Of a stretch of 39,001 nucleotides of DNA, positions 26,804 through 34,928 are shown one piece after another (the first letter of the stretch is position 1; each line of letters begins with the position of its first letter). The notes beneath the pieces are model-generated. The model was not told where the DNA came from, made no database searches, and saw only the letters and a program-made list of their open reading frames with translations. The DNA comes from Chloroflexota bacterium. Lineage in GTDB: Bacteria; Chloroflexota; Chloroflexia; Chloroflexales; Roseiflexaceae. Made by a program: the position numbers and the translations under genes. The stretch is from assembly GCA_013388755.1 (NCBI GenBank), contig JACAEQ010000048.1, positions 1-39,001 of the forward strand, written 5' to 3'.

Positions 26804-28015
26804 TCAATGCGCCGGGCGCTCCTTCGCCTCCGCCTTACGCGATGATACGGCAGGCAGGTCAGCGCGTAGCAGGCTCGCTTCGACAATACGCTGGAAGGCG
26901 CGGCGGTCGGCGGCGCGCACCACCGCCTGTTCGTGGGCGCGCGCCAGTGCCACCGGATACCCCTGCCCCTTGACACACTGGTCGTAGACCAGGGCATGCA
27001 CGCGATCGACATGCGCCGGGTTCTCAGCCACCCAGCGCGGCATCTCAACCCGCGCGATCTCACGCCCGACACGCAGATAGAAAAAGTGGATCAGGTGCGG
27101 CCCGTAGGCCTCGACATTGATCCGCGACATCGAGACGAACAGTGGGCCACGTTGCCCTTCGCCGAGCATATCGGCCAGGATGTCGGCGTCGGCCAGCCCC
27201 TGGCACACAGCGCACGACGGTGTTCGCCCTGCCGCCACATCGCTGCACTCACTGCATTTCGCGCCGCGCCCTTCCGCCAGGCGCACATCGGGGCAGAACA
27301 TCAACCGGATCGTTCCTGCCACTTCGGGAGCGCGTGGACGGCTGATGTAAGCCGCAACCGGAATATCACGCAGGCGCATCTCCTCGAGATACGCCAGGTA
27401 GGGGCGCAGAAAATGCTCCTGCACAAACTTCTCTGCCCCCGCAAGCGTCCAGCGGACCAGCGTGCCATCCTGCAGAGCCAGTGCCGGCGCATCCGAGGCG
27501 GTAAGAAACTCGTCGGCCAGCGCCACCAGTTCCACTCCTTCAGCAACATCGCGCCGGGCACTGAGATAATTGCCTTCGATGGGAACGCGCCGCACGCCGT
27601 CGGAGAGGTACAGATCCTCATCACGGAAATAGAGCGTCGGGCGCGCCGAGAGTTTCGCAGCCGAACGCGCACCATAGCGCAGGTACACGCGGCCGATATT
27701 GAGGACGTACCAGGCGGCAGCGCCATGCCGGTCAACCTCGATCTGCGACCCGTCGGAAGCAATCAAGGCATACTCCGGCTGGTGCAGCGGCGCATCGCGC
27801 AAGGTATTGAGCGGTTCAACAGGTCGTGCCAGCAGCCAGGCGCAGGTTTCGCGACTCAGATCAGCGGCCTGCGCCCAGACGGCATGGGCCGTCGATTCGC
27901 GGAGATACCGTTCCAACGCCTGGCTGCGACGTGACGCCTGGTCGGGAACATCGTGCGCCAGGGCGCTGCTCATCGCACGCACCTGGCGGCTCAATGCGGA
28001 AAGATCGAGCGGCAT
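26804..28015 (-). CDS. NurA-domain nuclease with internal cysteine cluster
   Basis: 403 residues. NurA proteins are RNase H-like, Mn2+-dependent 5'-3' nucleases that usually work with the HerA translocase in DNA end processing. The strand ALIASDGSQIEVDRH (84-97) holds the catalytic Asp88. LALQDGTLVRW supplies the second acidic residue. The C-terminal VHALVYDQCVKGQGYPVALARAHEQAVV is the conserved NurA block. An insertion at about 240-275 has two CxxC pairs (CSEC, CAVC) and an upstream Cys, a likely metal site. No herA lies within the window. It has its own strong promoter and a 31-nt leader. Confidence 0.88.
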   Translation of the reverse strand: MPLDLSALSRQVRAMSSALAHDVPDQASRRSQALERYLRESTAHAVWAQAADLSRETCAWLLARPVEPLNTLRDAPLHQPEYALIASDGSQIEVDRHGAAAWYVLNIGRVYLRYGARSAAKLSARPTLYFRDEDLYLSDGVRRVPIEGNYLSARRDVAEGVELVALADEFLTASDAPALALQDGTLVRWTLAGAEKFVQEHFLRPYLAYLEEMRLRDIPVAAYISRPRAPEVAGTIRLMFCPDVRLAEGRGAKCSECSDVAAGRTPSCAVCQGLADADILADMLGEGQRGPLFVSMSRINVEAYGPHLIHFFYLRVGREIARVEMPRWVAENPAHVDRVHALVYDQCVKGQGYPVALARAHEQAVVRAADRRAFQRIVEASLLRADLPAVSSRKAEAKERPAH

Positions 28016-28052
28016 GCACCATCACCCTTGCTCACGTGTTCGGCATGCCGCC

Positions 28053-28081
28053 AGCATAGGACGGATGTGCGGGTTTGTCAA
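28053..28081 (-). promoter_or_regulatory. Sigma-A promoter of the NurA gene
   Basis: A perfect TTGACA (28081-28076), 17-nt spacer, TATGCT (28058-28053) on the minus strand; predicted start near 28046. Confidence 0.8.
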
Positions 28082-28129
28082 GCCACGAGATGAGAGGCGA
28101 TAGGCGCGACGCGCGGCACAGGAGGCGTC

Positions 28130-28182
28130 CCGGGAATGGAGCACCAGAAACCGGCCAGGCTTGCACCATGCTCAATTCCCGG
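28130..28182 (-). terminator. Inverted repeat after lon
   Basis: CCGGGAAT-G-GAGCA pairs with TGCTC-A-ATTCCCGG, 13 pairs with one mismatch and a 25-nt loop, starting just beyond the lon stop. No T-run follows, so it may end transcription weakly or protect the mRNA end. Confidence 0.4.
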
Positions 28183-28190
28183 TGCCACAC

Positions 28191-30758
28191 TCACATCCCC
28201 GGCGTCACGACTTCGCTGCGCGTGTTTGTATCGGCCGGTTGCTCACCAGAGGGCGATGCGCCGAACAGATTGCTGATCGTTGCCGCCGGGTGTGGCAGTA
28301 ACGCCGCAGCCAGCACATCATCAAGCGTATCCACCGGCACGAAGGTCAACTCCTCACGCACCTCGGCAGGCAGATCATCGAGATCGGCGACGTTGCGGCG
28401 CGGCAGAATGACCGTGCGAATGCCGGCACGGTGCGCACCCAGCGCCTTCTCCTTGATCCCGCCGATCGGCAGCACCCGGCCACGCAGCGTGATCTCGCCG
28501 GTCATCGCCACATCATCGCGCACCAGGCGCCCCGTCGCCGCCGAAGCCAGCGCCGTTGCCATGGTGATCCCCGCCGAGGGGCCATCCTTCGGAACCGCCC
28601 CACCCGGCACGTGAATATGCACGGCGTGCGTATCGAAGAACTTCGGATCGATTCCGAGCGTATGGGCTCGCGAGCGCACATAGGTCAACGCAGCTTCGGC
28701 GCTCTCGCGCATGACATCGCCAAGCTGGCCGGTGAGGCGCAATTCACGGCTCCCCTCGATGACCGATGCCTCCACAAATACGATGTCGCCGCCAACCGGC
28801 GTCCAGACGAGCCCGGTCGCAACCCCCGGCTGGTCAATCCGCTCCTTCGCCTCATTGAAGAAGCGCGGACGGCCCAGGGCGCTGCGCACCGTTTCAACTG
28901 TCACCACCGCCGGAGACCTGGGGAAGGTGAGCAGGGGAGAGGCTGGATGGCTGTTCAGCATCGAGCCTGACCCTGGATCATCCATACTCTCTGTGTCCCC
29001 CGCTCTCCTCGTCTCCCCTGCTCCCGTTCCTCCATTCTCCACCAGCTGCCGTGTCACCTTCCGCAATACCCCACCGATCTGCCGTTCCAGGTTACGCACA
29101 CCCGCCTCGCGCGTATACTCGGTGATGATCACGCGCAGCGCCTCTTCCTCCACCACGACCTCGTCGGAACGCAGGCCATTCGCCCGAAGCTGCTTGGGAA
29201 CCAGGTGCCGCTGCGCAATGTGAACCTTCTCATCCTCGGTATACCCGCTCAGCTCGATGACTTCCATGCGGTCGCGTAACGCCGGCGGCACAGTATCCAT
29301 CGTGTTGGCGGTAGCGATGAACAGTACCTTGCTCAGATCGAACGGCACATTCAGATAATGGTCGGTAAAGGTATCGTTCTGTTCCGGGTCAAGCACCTCC
29401 AGCAGCGCCGATGCCGGATCGCCGCGATAGTCGTGGCCCAGTTTGTCAATCTCATCGAGCAGAATGACCGGATCGGACGTGCCGGCGCGGCGCAACTCCT
29501 GAATCAGGCGGCCCGGCTGCGAACCGATATAGGTACGGCGGAACCCGCGCAGTTCCGCTTCATCGCGCACGCCGCCCAGACTCATGCGCACGAACTGGCG
29601 CCCCAGCGCGCGCGCAATACTCTGACCCAGGCTGGTCTTCCCCACACCGGGCGGGCCCACGAACGCCAGGATCGGCTCGCGCGCGCGGCCGCCTTCGCCG
29701 GACAATGCTTCGCGACGTCGCTTGACCGCAAGATACTCAAGGATGCGCTCCTTGATCTTCTCGAGGCCATAGTGATCTTCGTCAAGCACCTGGCGCGAAC
29801 GTCTTATGTCAATTAGCGTCCCGGTCGGATTGTTCCAGGGCAGTTCCGCCATCCACTCCAGATAGGTACGCACCATCTGATACTCGGGCGACGCACTGTT
29901 CATGCGGCTGAGCCGGCTCAACTCCCGGTCGGCTTCTTTGCGCGCCGCCGGCGACAACTGTGCCGCCGCCAGCTTCTCGCGCAACTCGGCCAGTTCATCA
30001 GCCTCAACGTCGTCCTCACCCAGCTCTTTCTGAATGGCACGCATTTGCTGGCGCAGATAGAACTCGCGCTGTTGTTTCGCCGTTGCGTCCTGGACTTCCT
30101 GGCGCAGGCGCGCCTGGACATCCATTAAGGCGAACTGTTTGCGATAAAATGCCAGCACCTTACGCAACCGCTCGGCAACATCGAAGGTTTCGAGCAACTC
30201 CTGGCGTTCCTCGAAGGTGTAGTCTGGCGAGTAACCGGTATTATCCGCCAGGTGGCCCGGGTCGTTGATACTGCGAACGAAGTTGCGGATCTCCTGCGGA
30301 ATGCCGGGGCGCAACTCTAGCACCGCATCAATCGCTGCGTGCACCTCGGTCATCAACTGTTCAAGTTCGTCGGTGCGCTCGACATAATCGTGATGTTCCA
30401 GGTAGCTGAAGCGCGGGCAGGGTGCATCCTGCACCTGTTCGATCAACTCGGCCCGCACGAGACCGCGCACCACCATGCCGCTCACGCCGCTCGGCAGACG
30501 GCCAAGCTGCTCGATACGCGCGACGACGCCGATACGATGTAACCTCAACGCCAGCGGCGCATCAGCCGCTGCATCGCGCCGCAGCGCGACCAGCAAGATG
30601 AGCTGATTCTCTTTCATGGCCGCCTGTGCCGCCGCCTCGGTTTCATCATCGAGCGGGAGCGTCACTACGGTATACGGAAACACCACTGCGCCGTCAAGCG
30701 CGATCAATGGCAGGGTCTGCGCCTGGCCGGTACCAGTGGCACTGGGCTGTTCATTCAT
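28191..30758 (-). CDS. lon: ATP-dependent protease Lon (LonA)
   Basis: 855 residues. Cytoplasmic AAA+ serine protease for damaged and regulatory proteins. N-terminal substrate domain (about 14-210), coiled coil (about 215-285), AAA+ module with Walker A GPPGVGKTS (368-376), Walker B VILLDEID (431-438) and sensor IATANT, then the S16 protease with Ser728 in KDGPSAG and Lys771 in GIKEKALG. About 40 residues (575-616), rich in Gly, Ser, Pro and Thr, are inserted between the AAA+ lid and the protease domain. GAGG lies about 9 nt before the ATG. Its strong promoter overlaps an inverted repeat, suggesting repressor control. Confidence 0.97.
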   Translation of the reverse strand: MNEQPSATGTGQAQTLPLIALDGAVVFPYTVVTLPLDDETEAAAQAAMKENQLILLVALRRDAAADAPLALRLHRIGVVARIEQLGRLPSGVSGMVVRGLVRAELIEQVQDAPCPRFSYLEHHDYVERTDELEQLMTEVHAAIDAVLELRPGIPQEIRNFVRSINDPGHLADNTGYSPDYTFEERQELLETFDVAERLRKVLAFYRKQFALMDVQARLRQEVQDATAKQQREFYLRQQMRAIQKELGEDDVEADELAELREKLAAAQLSPAARKEADRELSRLSRMNSASPEYQMVRTYLEWMAELPWNNPTGTLIDIRRSRQVLDEDHYGLEKIKERILEYLAVKRRREALSGEGGRAREPILAFVGPPGVGKTSLGQSIARALGRQFVRMSLGGVRDEAELRGFRRTYIGSQPGRLIQELRRAGTSDPVILLDEIDKLGHDYRGDPASALLEVLDPEQNDTFTDHYLNVPFDLSKVLFIATANTMDTVPPALRDRMEVIELSGYTEDEKVHIAQRHLVPKQLRANGLRSDEVVVEEEALRVIITEYTREAGVRNLERQIGGVLRKVTRQLVENGGTGAGETRRAGDTESMDDPGSGSMLNSHPASPLLTFPRSPAVVTVETVRSALGRPRFFNEAKERIDQPGVATGLVWTPVGGDIVFVEASVIEGSRELRLTGQLGDVMRESAEAALTYVRSRAHTLGIDPKFFDTHAVHIHVPGGAVPKDGPSAGITMATALASAATGRLVRDDVAMTGEITLRGRVLPIGGIKEKALGAHRAGIRTVILPRRNVADLDDLPAEVREELTFVPVDTLDDVLAAALLPHPAATISNLFGASPSGEQPADTNTRSEVVTPGM

Positions 30759-30883
30759 AGCATCTACCTCGATTGGTTATCATACGGGTCACGCGGTCGT
30801 CCAGCCAACAACTCGTGTGACGGCGCTTCTTGCCTTCGGTAGGGTGGTGCGTATCAACCATCCGTTCTTCGGCTAGGCACTAA

Positions 30884-30901
30884 GCGGAACGATCATTCCG
30901 C
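30884..30901 (-). promoter_or_regulatory. Palindrome at the lon transcription start
   Basis: GCGGAA (30884-30889), 6 nt, TTCCGC (30896-30901), within a few bases of the predicted lon start. It does not match CIRCE or the HspR HAIR sequence. It could be an operator or a small 5' hairpin. Confidence 0.4.
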
Positions 30902-30909
30902 GCAGGTGT

Positions 30910-30938
30910 ATTATGACGCGGTGCGGATCGGGAGTCAA
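30910..30938 (-). promoter_or_regulatory. Sigma-A promoter of lon
   Basis: TTGACT (30938-30933), 17-nt spacer, CATAAT (30915-30910) on the minus strand; predicted start near 30903, leader about 145 nt. Confidence 0.75.
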
Positions 30939-31393
30939 GGGTTCTGGCGATGGAGACGGCCATTTCTAACGAAACGCTAGTGCGCCAGAGATGAAATCGG
31001 TTCACTGTAGGTATGACGAATCGTCCGGCATACATGTGCCAGGCGCGCGAGCTTCCGGGCAGCTCTGCCTGACGGGCGTCCGGGCCTGATGGCGCGCGCT
31101 GCGTTCCGATACGCCGGGTGGTGCCGCATCGTACACTTCCTGGAAGGATTGTTCCGCAGACGTTCCATCACACCTTTCCAACTTTTGGATGATGCGCTCA
31201 ATCGTGCATGAGTGGTATACTGGTTGCAATGCAGGGTTCCGGTGTGTTTTCTCATTCAGTGCGCTCTTCCCTGTCGCGTGTGGTCCTCCCACGATCCTCT
31301 TCAGCCATACCATGCGAGCGACCCACACTGGTCGGTTACCGGCTTTACGTGGTGGCGCGAATTCCGCTTCTTGTTCGCCTGTAGAGGTCATCT
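30939..31393. other. Gene-free divergent region between lon and the response regulator
   Basis: 455 nt. It holds the response-regulator promoter (31213-31221) and a leader of about 165 nt. Open frames on both strands lack ribosome sites and recognisable content. I see no tRNA, terminator or strong structured RNA. Confidence 0.55.
31213..31221 (+). promoter_or_regulatory. Extended -10 promoter of the response regulator
   Basis: TGGTATACT, identical to the extended -10 before the GH13 gene; predicted start near 31228. No good -35 hexamer was seen. Confidence 0.5.
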
Positions 31394-32110
31394 ATGGCAC
31401 ACTATGTGCTTGTTGTCGAGGGTGAGGCCGAGATTGCGCGACATCTCAGGAGCGCACTGGCGCTTGAAGGGTACGATGTCATCGTTGTCGCTGATGGTCA
31501 CTCCGCCCTCTCGTTGATTGACGGCGCTATGCCTGACCTGATGATCATCGATGCTGCAGCGTCGGTGGTGAATGGCATCGAAGTCACACGGCGCATCCGT
31601 GCCGCCGGCATGGACATCCCGATCATCATGCTGGCCTCGCGCGCGGCTGATACTCAGCCAGTCGCAGCATTTGACGCCGGAATTGATGATTTTCTGCCAG
31701 ATCCCGACGCAACCGACGAACTCCTGGTGCGTATACGTGTTCAGTTACGCCACCGCGAGCATCGCTATCAGGGTGACGTATTGCGCTTCGGCCCATTGAA
31801 ACTGGATCAGGCCAGTCGCGAAGTCTTCGTTGGCGACCGTTCGGTAGTGCTTACCGCAACTGAGTTCGACACGCTCATACTCTTCATGAATCACCCACAT
31901 CGAGTTCTCAAACGAGCCTTTATTTATGAACAGGTCTGGGGCTACGATTTCGGCCCGCTCAGCAATCTGATCGAAGTCTATGTCAGTTCGCTGCGCCATA
32001 AACTTGCTGCTGCCGGCGCACCGGAACTGATCCACACCGTGCGTGGCATCGGCTACATTCTTGACGATCACCGCCACTGCCAGGAAACGCACGCTTCAGC
32101 AAATCCTTAG
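31394..32110 (+). CDS. Orphan OmpR/PhoB-type response regulator with degenerate receiver
   Basis: 238 residues. Receiver domain (about 1-120), then a winged-helix DNA-binding domain (about 130-228: VLTATEFDTLILFMNH, IYEQVWGYDFGPLSNLIEVYVSSLRHKL, IHTVRGIGYIL). The phosphoacceptor Asp53 is present. The usual acidic pair is Glu9-Gly10, the switch Thr is Ala81, and the invariant Lys is Asp103 (FLPDPD where FLxKPF is usual). It may thus signal without normal phosphorylation. No histidine kinase is adjacent. GAGGT lies 6 nt before the ATG. The DNA target is unknown; a secreted-protein gene follows 123 nt downstream. Confidence 0.93.
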   Translation: MAHYVLVVEGEAEIARHLRSALALEGYDVIVVADGHSALSLIDGAMPDLMIIDAAASVVNGIEVTRRIRAAGMDIPIIMLASRAADTQPVAAFDAGIDDFLPDPDATDELLVRIRVQLRHREHRYQGDVLRFGPLKLDQASREVFVGDRSVVLTATEFDTLILFMNHPHRVLKRAFIYEQVWGYDFGPLSNLIEVYVSSLRHKLAAAGAPELIHTVRGIGYILDDHRHCQETHASANP

Positions 32111-32211
32111 CATCGCCTGAGGATCGCTTCAGTCATTGTGTCGCAGAGCATGGGAACATAGAGACGGCCACCCACATCATGAACGGGTTGTGGATGCGCC
32201 TGAAACGGGAG

Positions 32212-32225
32212 CTCCTGAAAGGAGG
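32212..32225 (+). promoter_or_regulatory. Hairpin covering the ribosome site of the next gene
   Basis: CTCCT (32212-32216), GAA loop, AGGAG (32220-32224): a perfect 5-bp stem that includes the Shine-Dalgarno AGGAGG, 8-9 nt before the ATG at 32234. It could limit translation. Confidence 0.45.
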
Positions 32226-32233
32226 CATTCACT

Positions 32234-32794
32234 ATGTTCCGACTACCGCGAGTGACACGGCTGGCGGCAACTCTGTTCGCGCTTTTGCTTCTGCTGAACC
32301 TGGGGCTTGCGAGCGCATTCGCCGCTCCGCCGACCATGACGAACGACATGGACAACACGGCTCTCGAGAAAGCGTTGAAGAATCGTACCGAGGACATGCG
32401 CGAGGTGGAGAAACGCCTGGCACAGGCGCTTGTCTATGATGCTCAGGTTGATGCCGTCATCGCCGGACTGAAAGGCAAGGGGTATGACACCCAATGCCTG
32501 GATACGTGCGAGGCGAACATGGAGCATCAGCTACGACACATTGAGGTGCAACTGGCGAAGGCCAATGGGCTGATTGCGACCCATCCAGGCTTCGATGCCA
32601 GGGGCAGGGTCATTGACCAGGCAGCGGCTCGTGCAACGATCGCCTCGCTCAACGGCCTGCGCAATGAGATCTGGGCCTACGGCGGCGACATCTATGCCAA
32701 CATGCACAACACGTTCAAGGACTATGGCCGCCTGGTGCCTGACGCGCCATTTGTCGAACCCACGCGCCCGACACAGCGTAGCCTGATCTCCTAA
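32234..32794 (+). CDS. Small secreted protein of unknown function
   Basis: 186 residues. A clear Sec signal peptide has basic start MFRLPRVTR, hydrophobic core LAATLFALLLLLNLGLA and cleavage near AFA-AP (about residue 31). The mature part is mostly helical and charged (NTALEKALKNRTEDMREVEKRL), with two Cys in CLDTCEANM that could pair, and a later helix ending in YANMHNTFKDYGRLV. No family is recognised. AGGAGG is the ribosome site, held in a small hairpin. A terminator follows the stop. It lies downstream of the response regulator, which might control it; that is conjecture. Confidence 0.8.
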   Translation: MFRLPRVTRLAATLFALLLLLNLGLASAFAAPPTMTNDMDNTALEKALKNRTEDMREVEKRLAQALVYDAQVDAVIAGLKGKGYDTQCLDTCEANMEHQLRHIEVQLAKANGLIATHPGFDARGRVIDQAAARATIASLNGLRNEIWAYGGDIYANMHNTFKDYGRLVPDAPFVEPTRPTQRSLIS

Positions 32795-32811
32795 GCCAAT
32801 CCGACAGACAC

Positions 32812-32856
32812 ACGACGAGGGTTGCACCACGCTGCGACCCTCGTTGTTGCGTTTTT
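32812..32856 (+). terminator. Rho-independent terminator
   Basis: ACGACGAGGGT (32812-32822) pairs with ACCCTCGTTGT (32837-32847), 11 pairs with one wobble, and five T residues follow at 32852-32856. It ends the secreted-protein transcript. The rest of the spacer to 33081 shows nothing. Confidence 0.8.
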
Positions 32857-33080
32857 CAATGTGACCACACACCCGCAACACGACCGCGCTGATGGTGGCG
32901 GCTATCACCCTGGAAGCATCTGGCCCGCACGACAATCACTGCGGTGTCGGGGATGGGCAGGTCGCTATCTTCCCGTGCGTGTCGCTGCAATGCGAGAGCG
33001 CAGCGCAGAGTCTCTGAACCATGCGCGCGCCGGGAGCACGGGCAACCCGCAGCCGCGCAAGATGCACGCGATCCCGGCGA

Positions 33081-33950
33081 TCAACCGTTCTGCATTTCGC
33101 TGTAGTACCGCGAGGTGTACCGCATCCCGCCCCGGCTAAGAATGAGCGCGCCAAGACCAGGAGCCGCCAGCAGATACAGCACGGGCAACACCGCCGCGAG
33201 TGAGAACGAGCCTGCCACGGCTGCCGGTAGCGCCAGCAGCGCCGCAGCCGCCAGAGTCGCAAGGTCGACCTCACTACGGGCAACGGTCCGGCCCGCCAGG
33301 CGCGGCCCGAGCGCGCGCGCCACCACCACGATCCCAAGTACAAAAGGCGCCTGCAGGAGCAACAGCACAACCAGCGCAACTGGAAGGCCTGCAATCGTCG
33401 CCGCGAGCAGCGTGAGCAACGCGCCTGCACCTATCACAAGCGACCCGGCCATCAGCATACCAACCGCGGCCGCGCGCACCGGCGCATCGAGCAAGGCCAC
33501 ACCTGCCAGTGCGCTCCGGCGTGGCCAGAGCCCTGCAACCAGCATGGTTGCGATGACTTGCCCCAGCCAGAGCAGCACGCCGAGCAGTGTACGCGTCAGC
33601 GGCGCATCGAGCCGCAGCATGGTCGCGGCAACTAGCTCTGTGCGCGCATCACTCTGGCCGGCCACGCCTGCCAGCCGGGCAAGCGGCGTTTCAGCGCCGC
33701 GCACCAGGGTCAGCGCGCCGGCTACCGCTGGAACGGCGACCAGAAGCAGTAACAGCGTCATCACACTGCGAACGAGAACGCGCCGCACGGCGGCGCGTCG
33801 TGCCGCCAGCCGCGGCGTCGTGCGCGGGAGCCGGTGTGCCGTTCGCGCCACAAGATCCGCCGTCGGGCGACGAGGTGCCAGCGCCCCGGCCCGTGCCAGC
33901 ACGTTGTGGAGCGCGCGATCCAGCATCTCATCGGATGGAGAATCGGTCAT
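33081..33950 (-). CDS. Multi-pass membrane protein, probable anti-sigma factor
   Basis: 289 residues. A cytoplasmic N-terminus (about 1-60: EMLDRALHNVLARAG, then an Arg-rich stretch) precedes the first membrane segment (about 62-82). A loop of about 35 residues and four or five further hydrophobic segments follow. It starts 15 nt after the ECF sigma stop, the usual arrangement for a cognate membrane anti-sigma factor. There is no HxxxCxxC zinc motif, so it is not a classic ZAS-type anti-sigma domain. Function is inferred mainly from position and topology. Confidence 0.75.
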   Translation of the reverse strand: MTDSPSDEMLDRALHNVLARAGALAPRRPTADLVARTAHRLPRTTPRLAARRAAVRRVLVRSVMTLLLLLVAVPAVAGALTLVRGAETPLARLAGVAGQSDARTELVAATMLRLDAPLTRTLLGVLLWLGQVIATMLVAGLWPRRSALAGVALLDAPVRAAAVGMLMAGSLVIGAGALLTLLAATIAGLPVALVVLLLLQAPFVLGIVVVARALGPRLAGRTVARSEVDLATLAAAALLALPAAVAGSFSLAAVLPVLYLLAAPGLGALILSRGGMRYTSRYYSEMQNG

Positions 33951-33965
33951 GGTCTGCTCTGATTT

Positions 33966-34541
33966 CTACGCGGATACCAACTCATCGGCGACCATACCTT
34001 CCGACCGTAGAGCTTCGGCAAGCATACGCCGTGCACGGTGCAATCGTGTCTTGATCGTACTCTCAGGCAAGCCGGTCGCCTGGCCGATTTCTTCATACGA
34101 TAGATCGTTCCAGTAGCGCAGGACCGCAATCTCGCGATACGCCGGCGGCAATTGAAGCAGCGCCCGCTGGACGATGTCCCGTTCTTCGCGCTCCAGCGCG
34201 CTCCGTTCCGGCCCGCGCGCCGGGCTCGGTACCGACGCCACCGCATCATCGAGCGTCAACCAGGCAAAGCGCCGCCGCCGCAACCGGTCAATACAGAAAT
34301 TCGAACCGATTGTCAGCAGCCAGGTTGAAAACTTGCGCGCCGGATCGAAACGTTCGAGGTTGGTATAGGCGCGCAGGAAAATCTCCTGGCTGGCATCTTC
34401 GGCTTCCTGCGCATCCCCCAGCATCCGGTAGGCCAGATTGAAGACGGCCACCGCATACCGCTCCATCAGCTGAGCAAAGGCTCCGTGATCCCCGTCGATG
34501 GAGCGGCTGATGAGTGCAAGTTCGTCACCCTGCTCGGCCAT
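33966..34541 (-). CDS. ECF-type RNA polymerase sigma factor
   Basis: 191 residues. Region 2 (about 20-90) includes RMLGDAQEAEDASQEIFLRAY and FDPARKFSTWLLTIGSNFCIDRLRRRR, which melt and read the -10 element. Region 4 (about 125-175) has LPPAYREIAVLRYWNDLSYEEIGQATGLPESTIKTRLHRARRML, the helix-turn-helix for the -35. There is no region 1 or 3, as expected for ECF sigmas. AAAGG lies just before the ATG. It is followed by the probable anti-sigma gene. I could not identify an autoregulated ECF promoter with confidence. Confidence 0.95.
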   Translation of the reverse strand: MAEQGDELALISRSIDGDHGAFAQLMERYAVAVFNLAYRMLGDAQEAEDASQEIFLRAYTNLERFDPARKFSTWLLTIGSNFCIDRLRRRRFAWLTLDDAVASVPSPARGPERSALEREERDIVQRALLQLPPAYREIAVLRYWNDLSYEEIGQATGLPESTIKTRLHRARRMLAEALRSEGMVADELVSA

Positions 34542-34928
34542 GCGCCTTTACCATTCCCTAAGGAAGTACGCAACTCCTGTGGCGGAGGTTTCGGCAACCG
34601 CCGGTTCACTTGCGCGACACACGCCTATCGTATACCATGAATCTGCGCCGCGGAATCAACCAGACGTTGCGCGCCTCCCATAGCGGCGCACCATCGAGTG
34701 TGTTGCACACGCGGATCATGCGGCGCTCAAGACCACGACGTACGTGGTGGCATACCAGCAGGGTGGCCTGGCGCGCGGCACGCCCTCCAGGGTCCATCAG
34801 CCGGCGGCGGGAAGGCGGTCGCAACGCGGAAACGAACGCCGTCCCGCCGGCGGACGGGCCCTGGCGTTCGCCCGGCTGGCCGATTGCGCGCATGACCGCG
34901 TGACTCCAGTCAATAAGGGAGTATGAAC
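34542..34928. other. Gene-free divergent region with dispersed repeat
   Basis: 387 nt. It holds the second copy of the 91-bp repeat (34741-34831) and, nearer the sigma gene, a minus-strand TGGTATACG (34637-34629) that resembles the extended -10 boxes elsewhere in the window. Open frames across the repeat are not coding-like. Confidence 0.5.
34741..34831. repeat. 91-bp dispersed repeat, copy B
   Basis: It matches 20339-20429 with 9 differences in 91 positions, same orientation. The hairpin arm is partly degraded here (two mismatches in the ten-pair stem). It lies 97 nt before a small plus-strand gene. Confidence 0.85.

Noticed and set aside
30977-31391. 129-residue minus-strand frame in the lon/regulator spacer
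   Set aside because: It shows no ribosome site and no recognisable motif, and it overlaps the response-regulator promoter and start region.
34606-34893. 95-residue minus-strand frame, and similar frames at 20243-20593
   Set aside because: They are readings of the 91-bp dispersed repeat; the shared protein-like strings come from DNA repeat identity, not coding.
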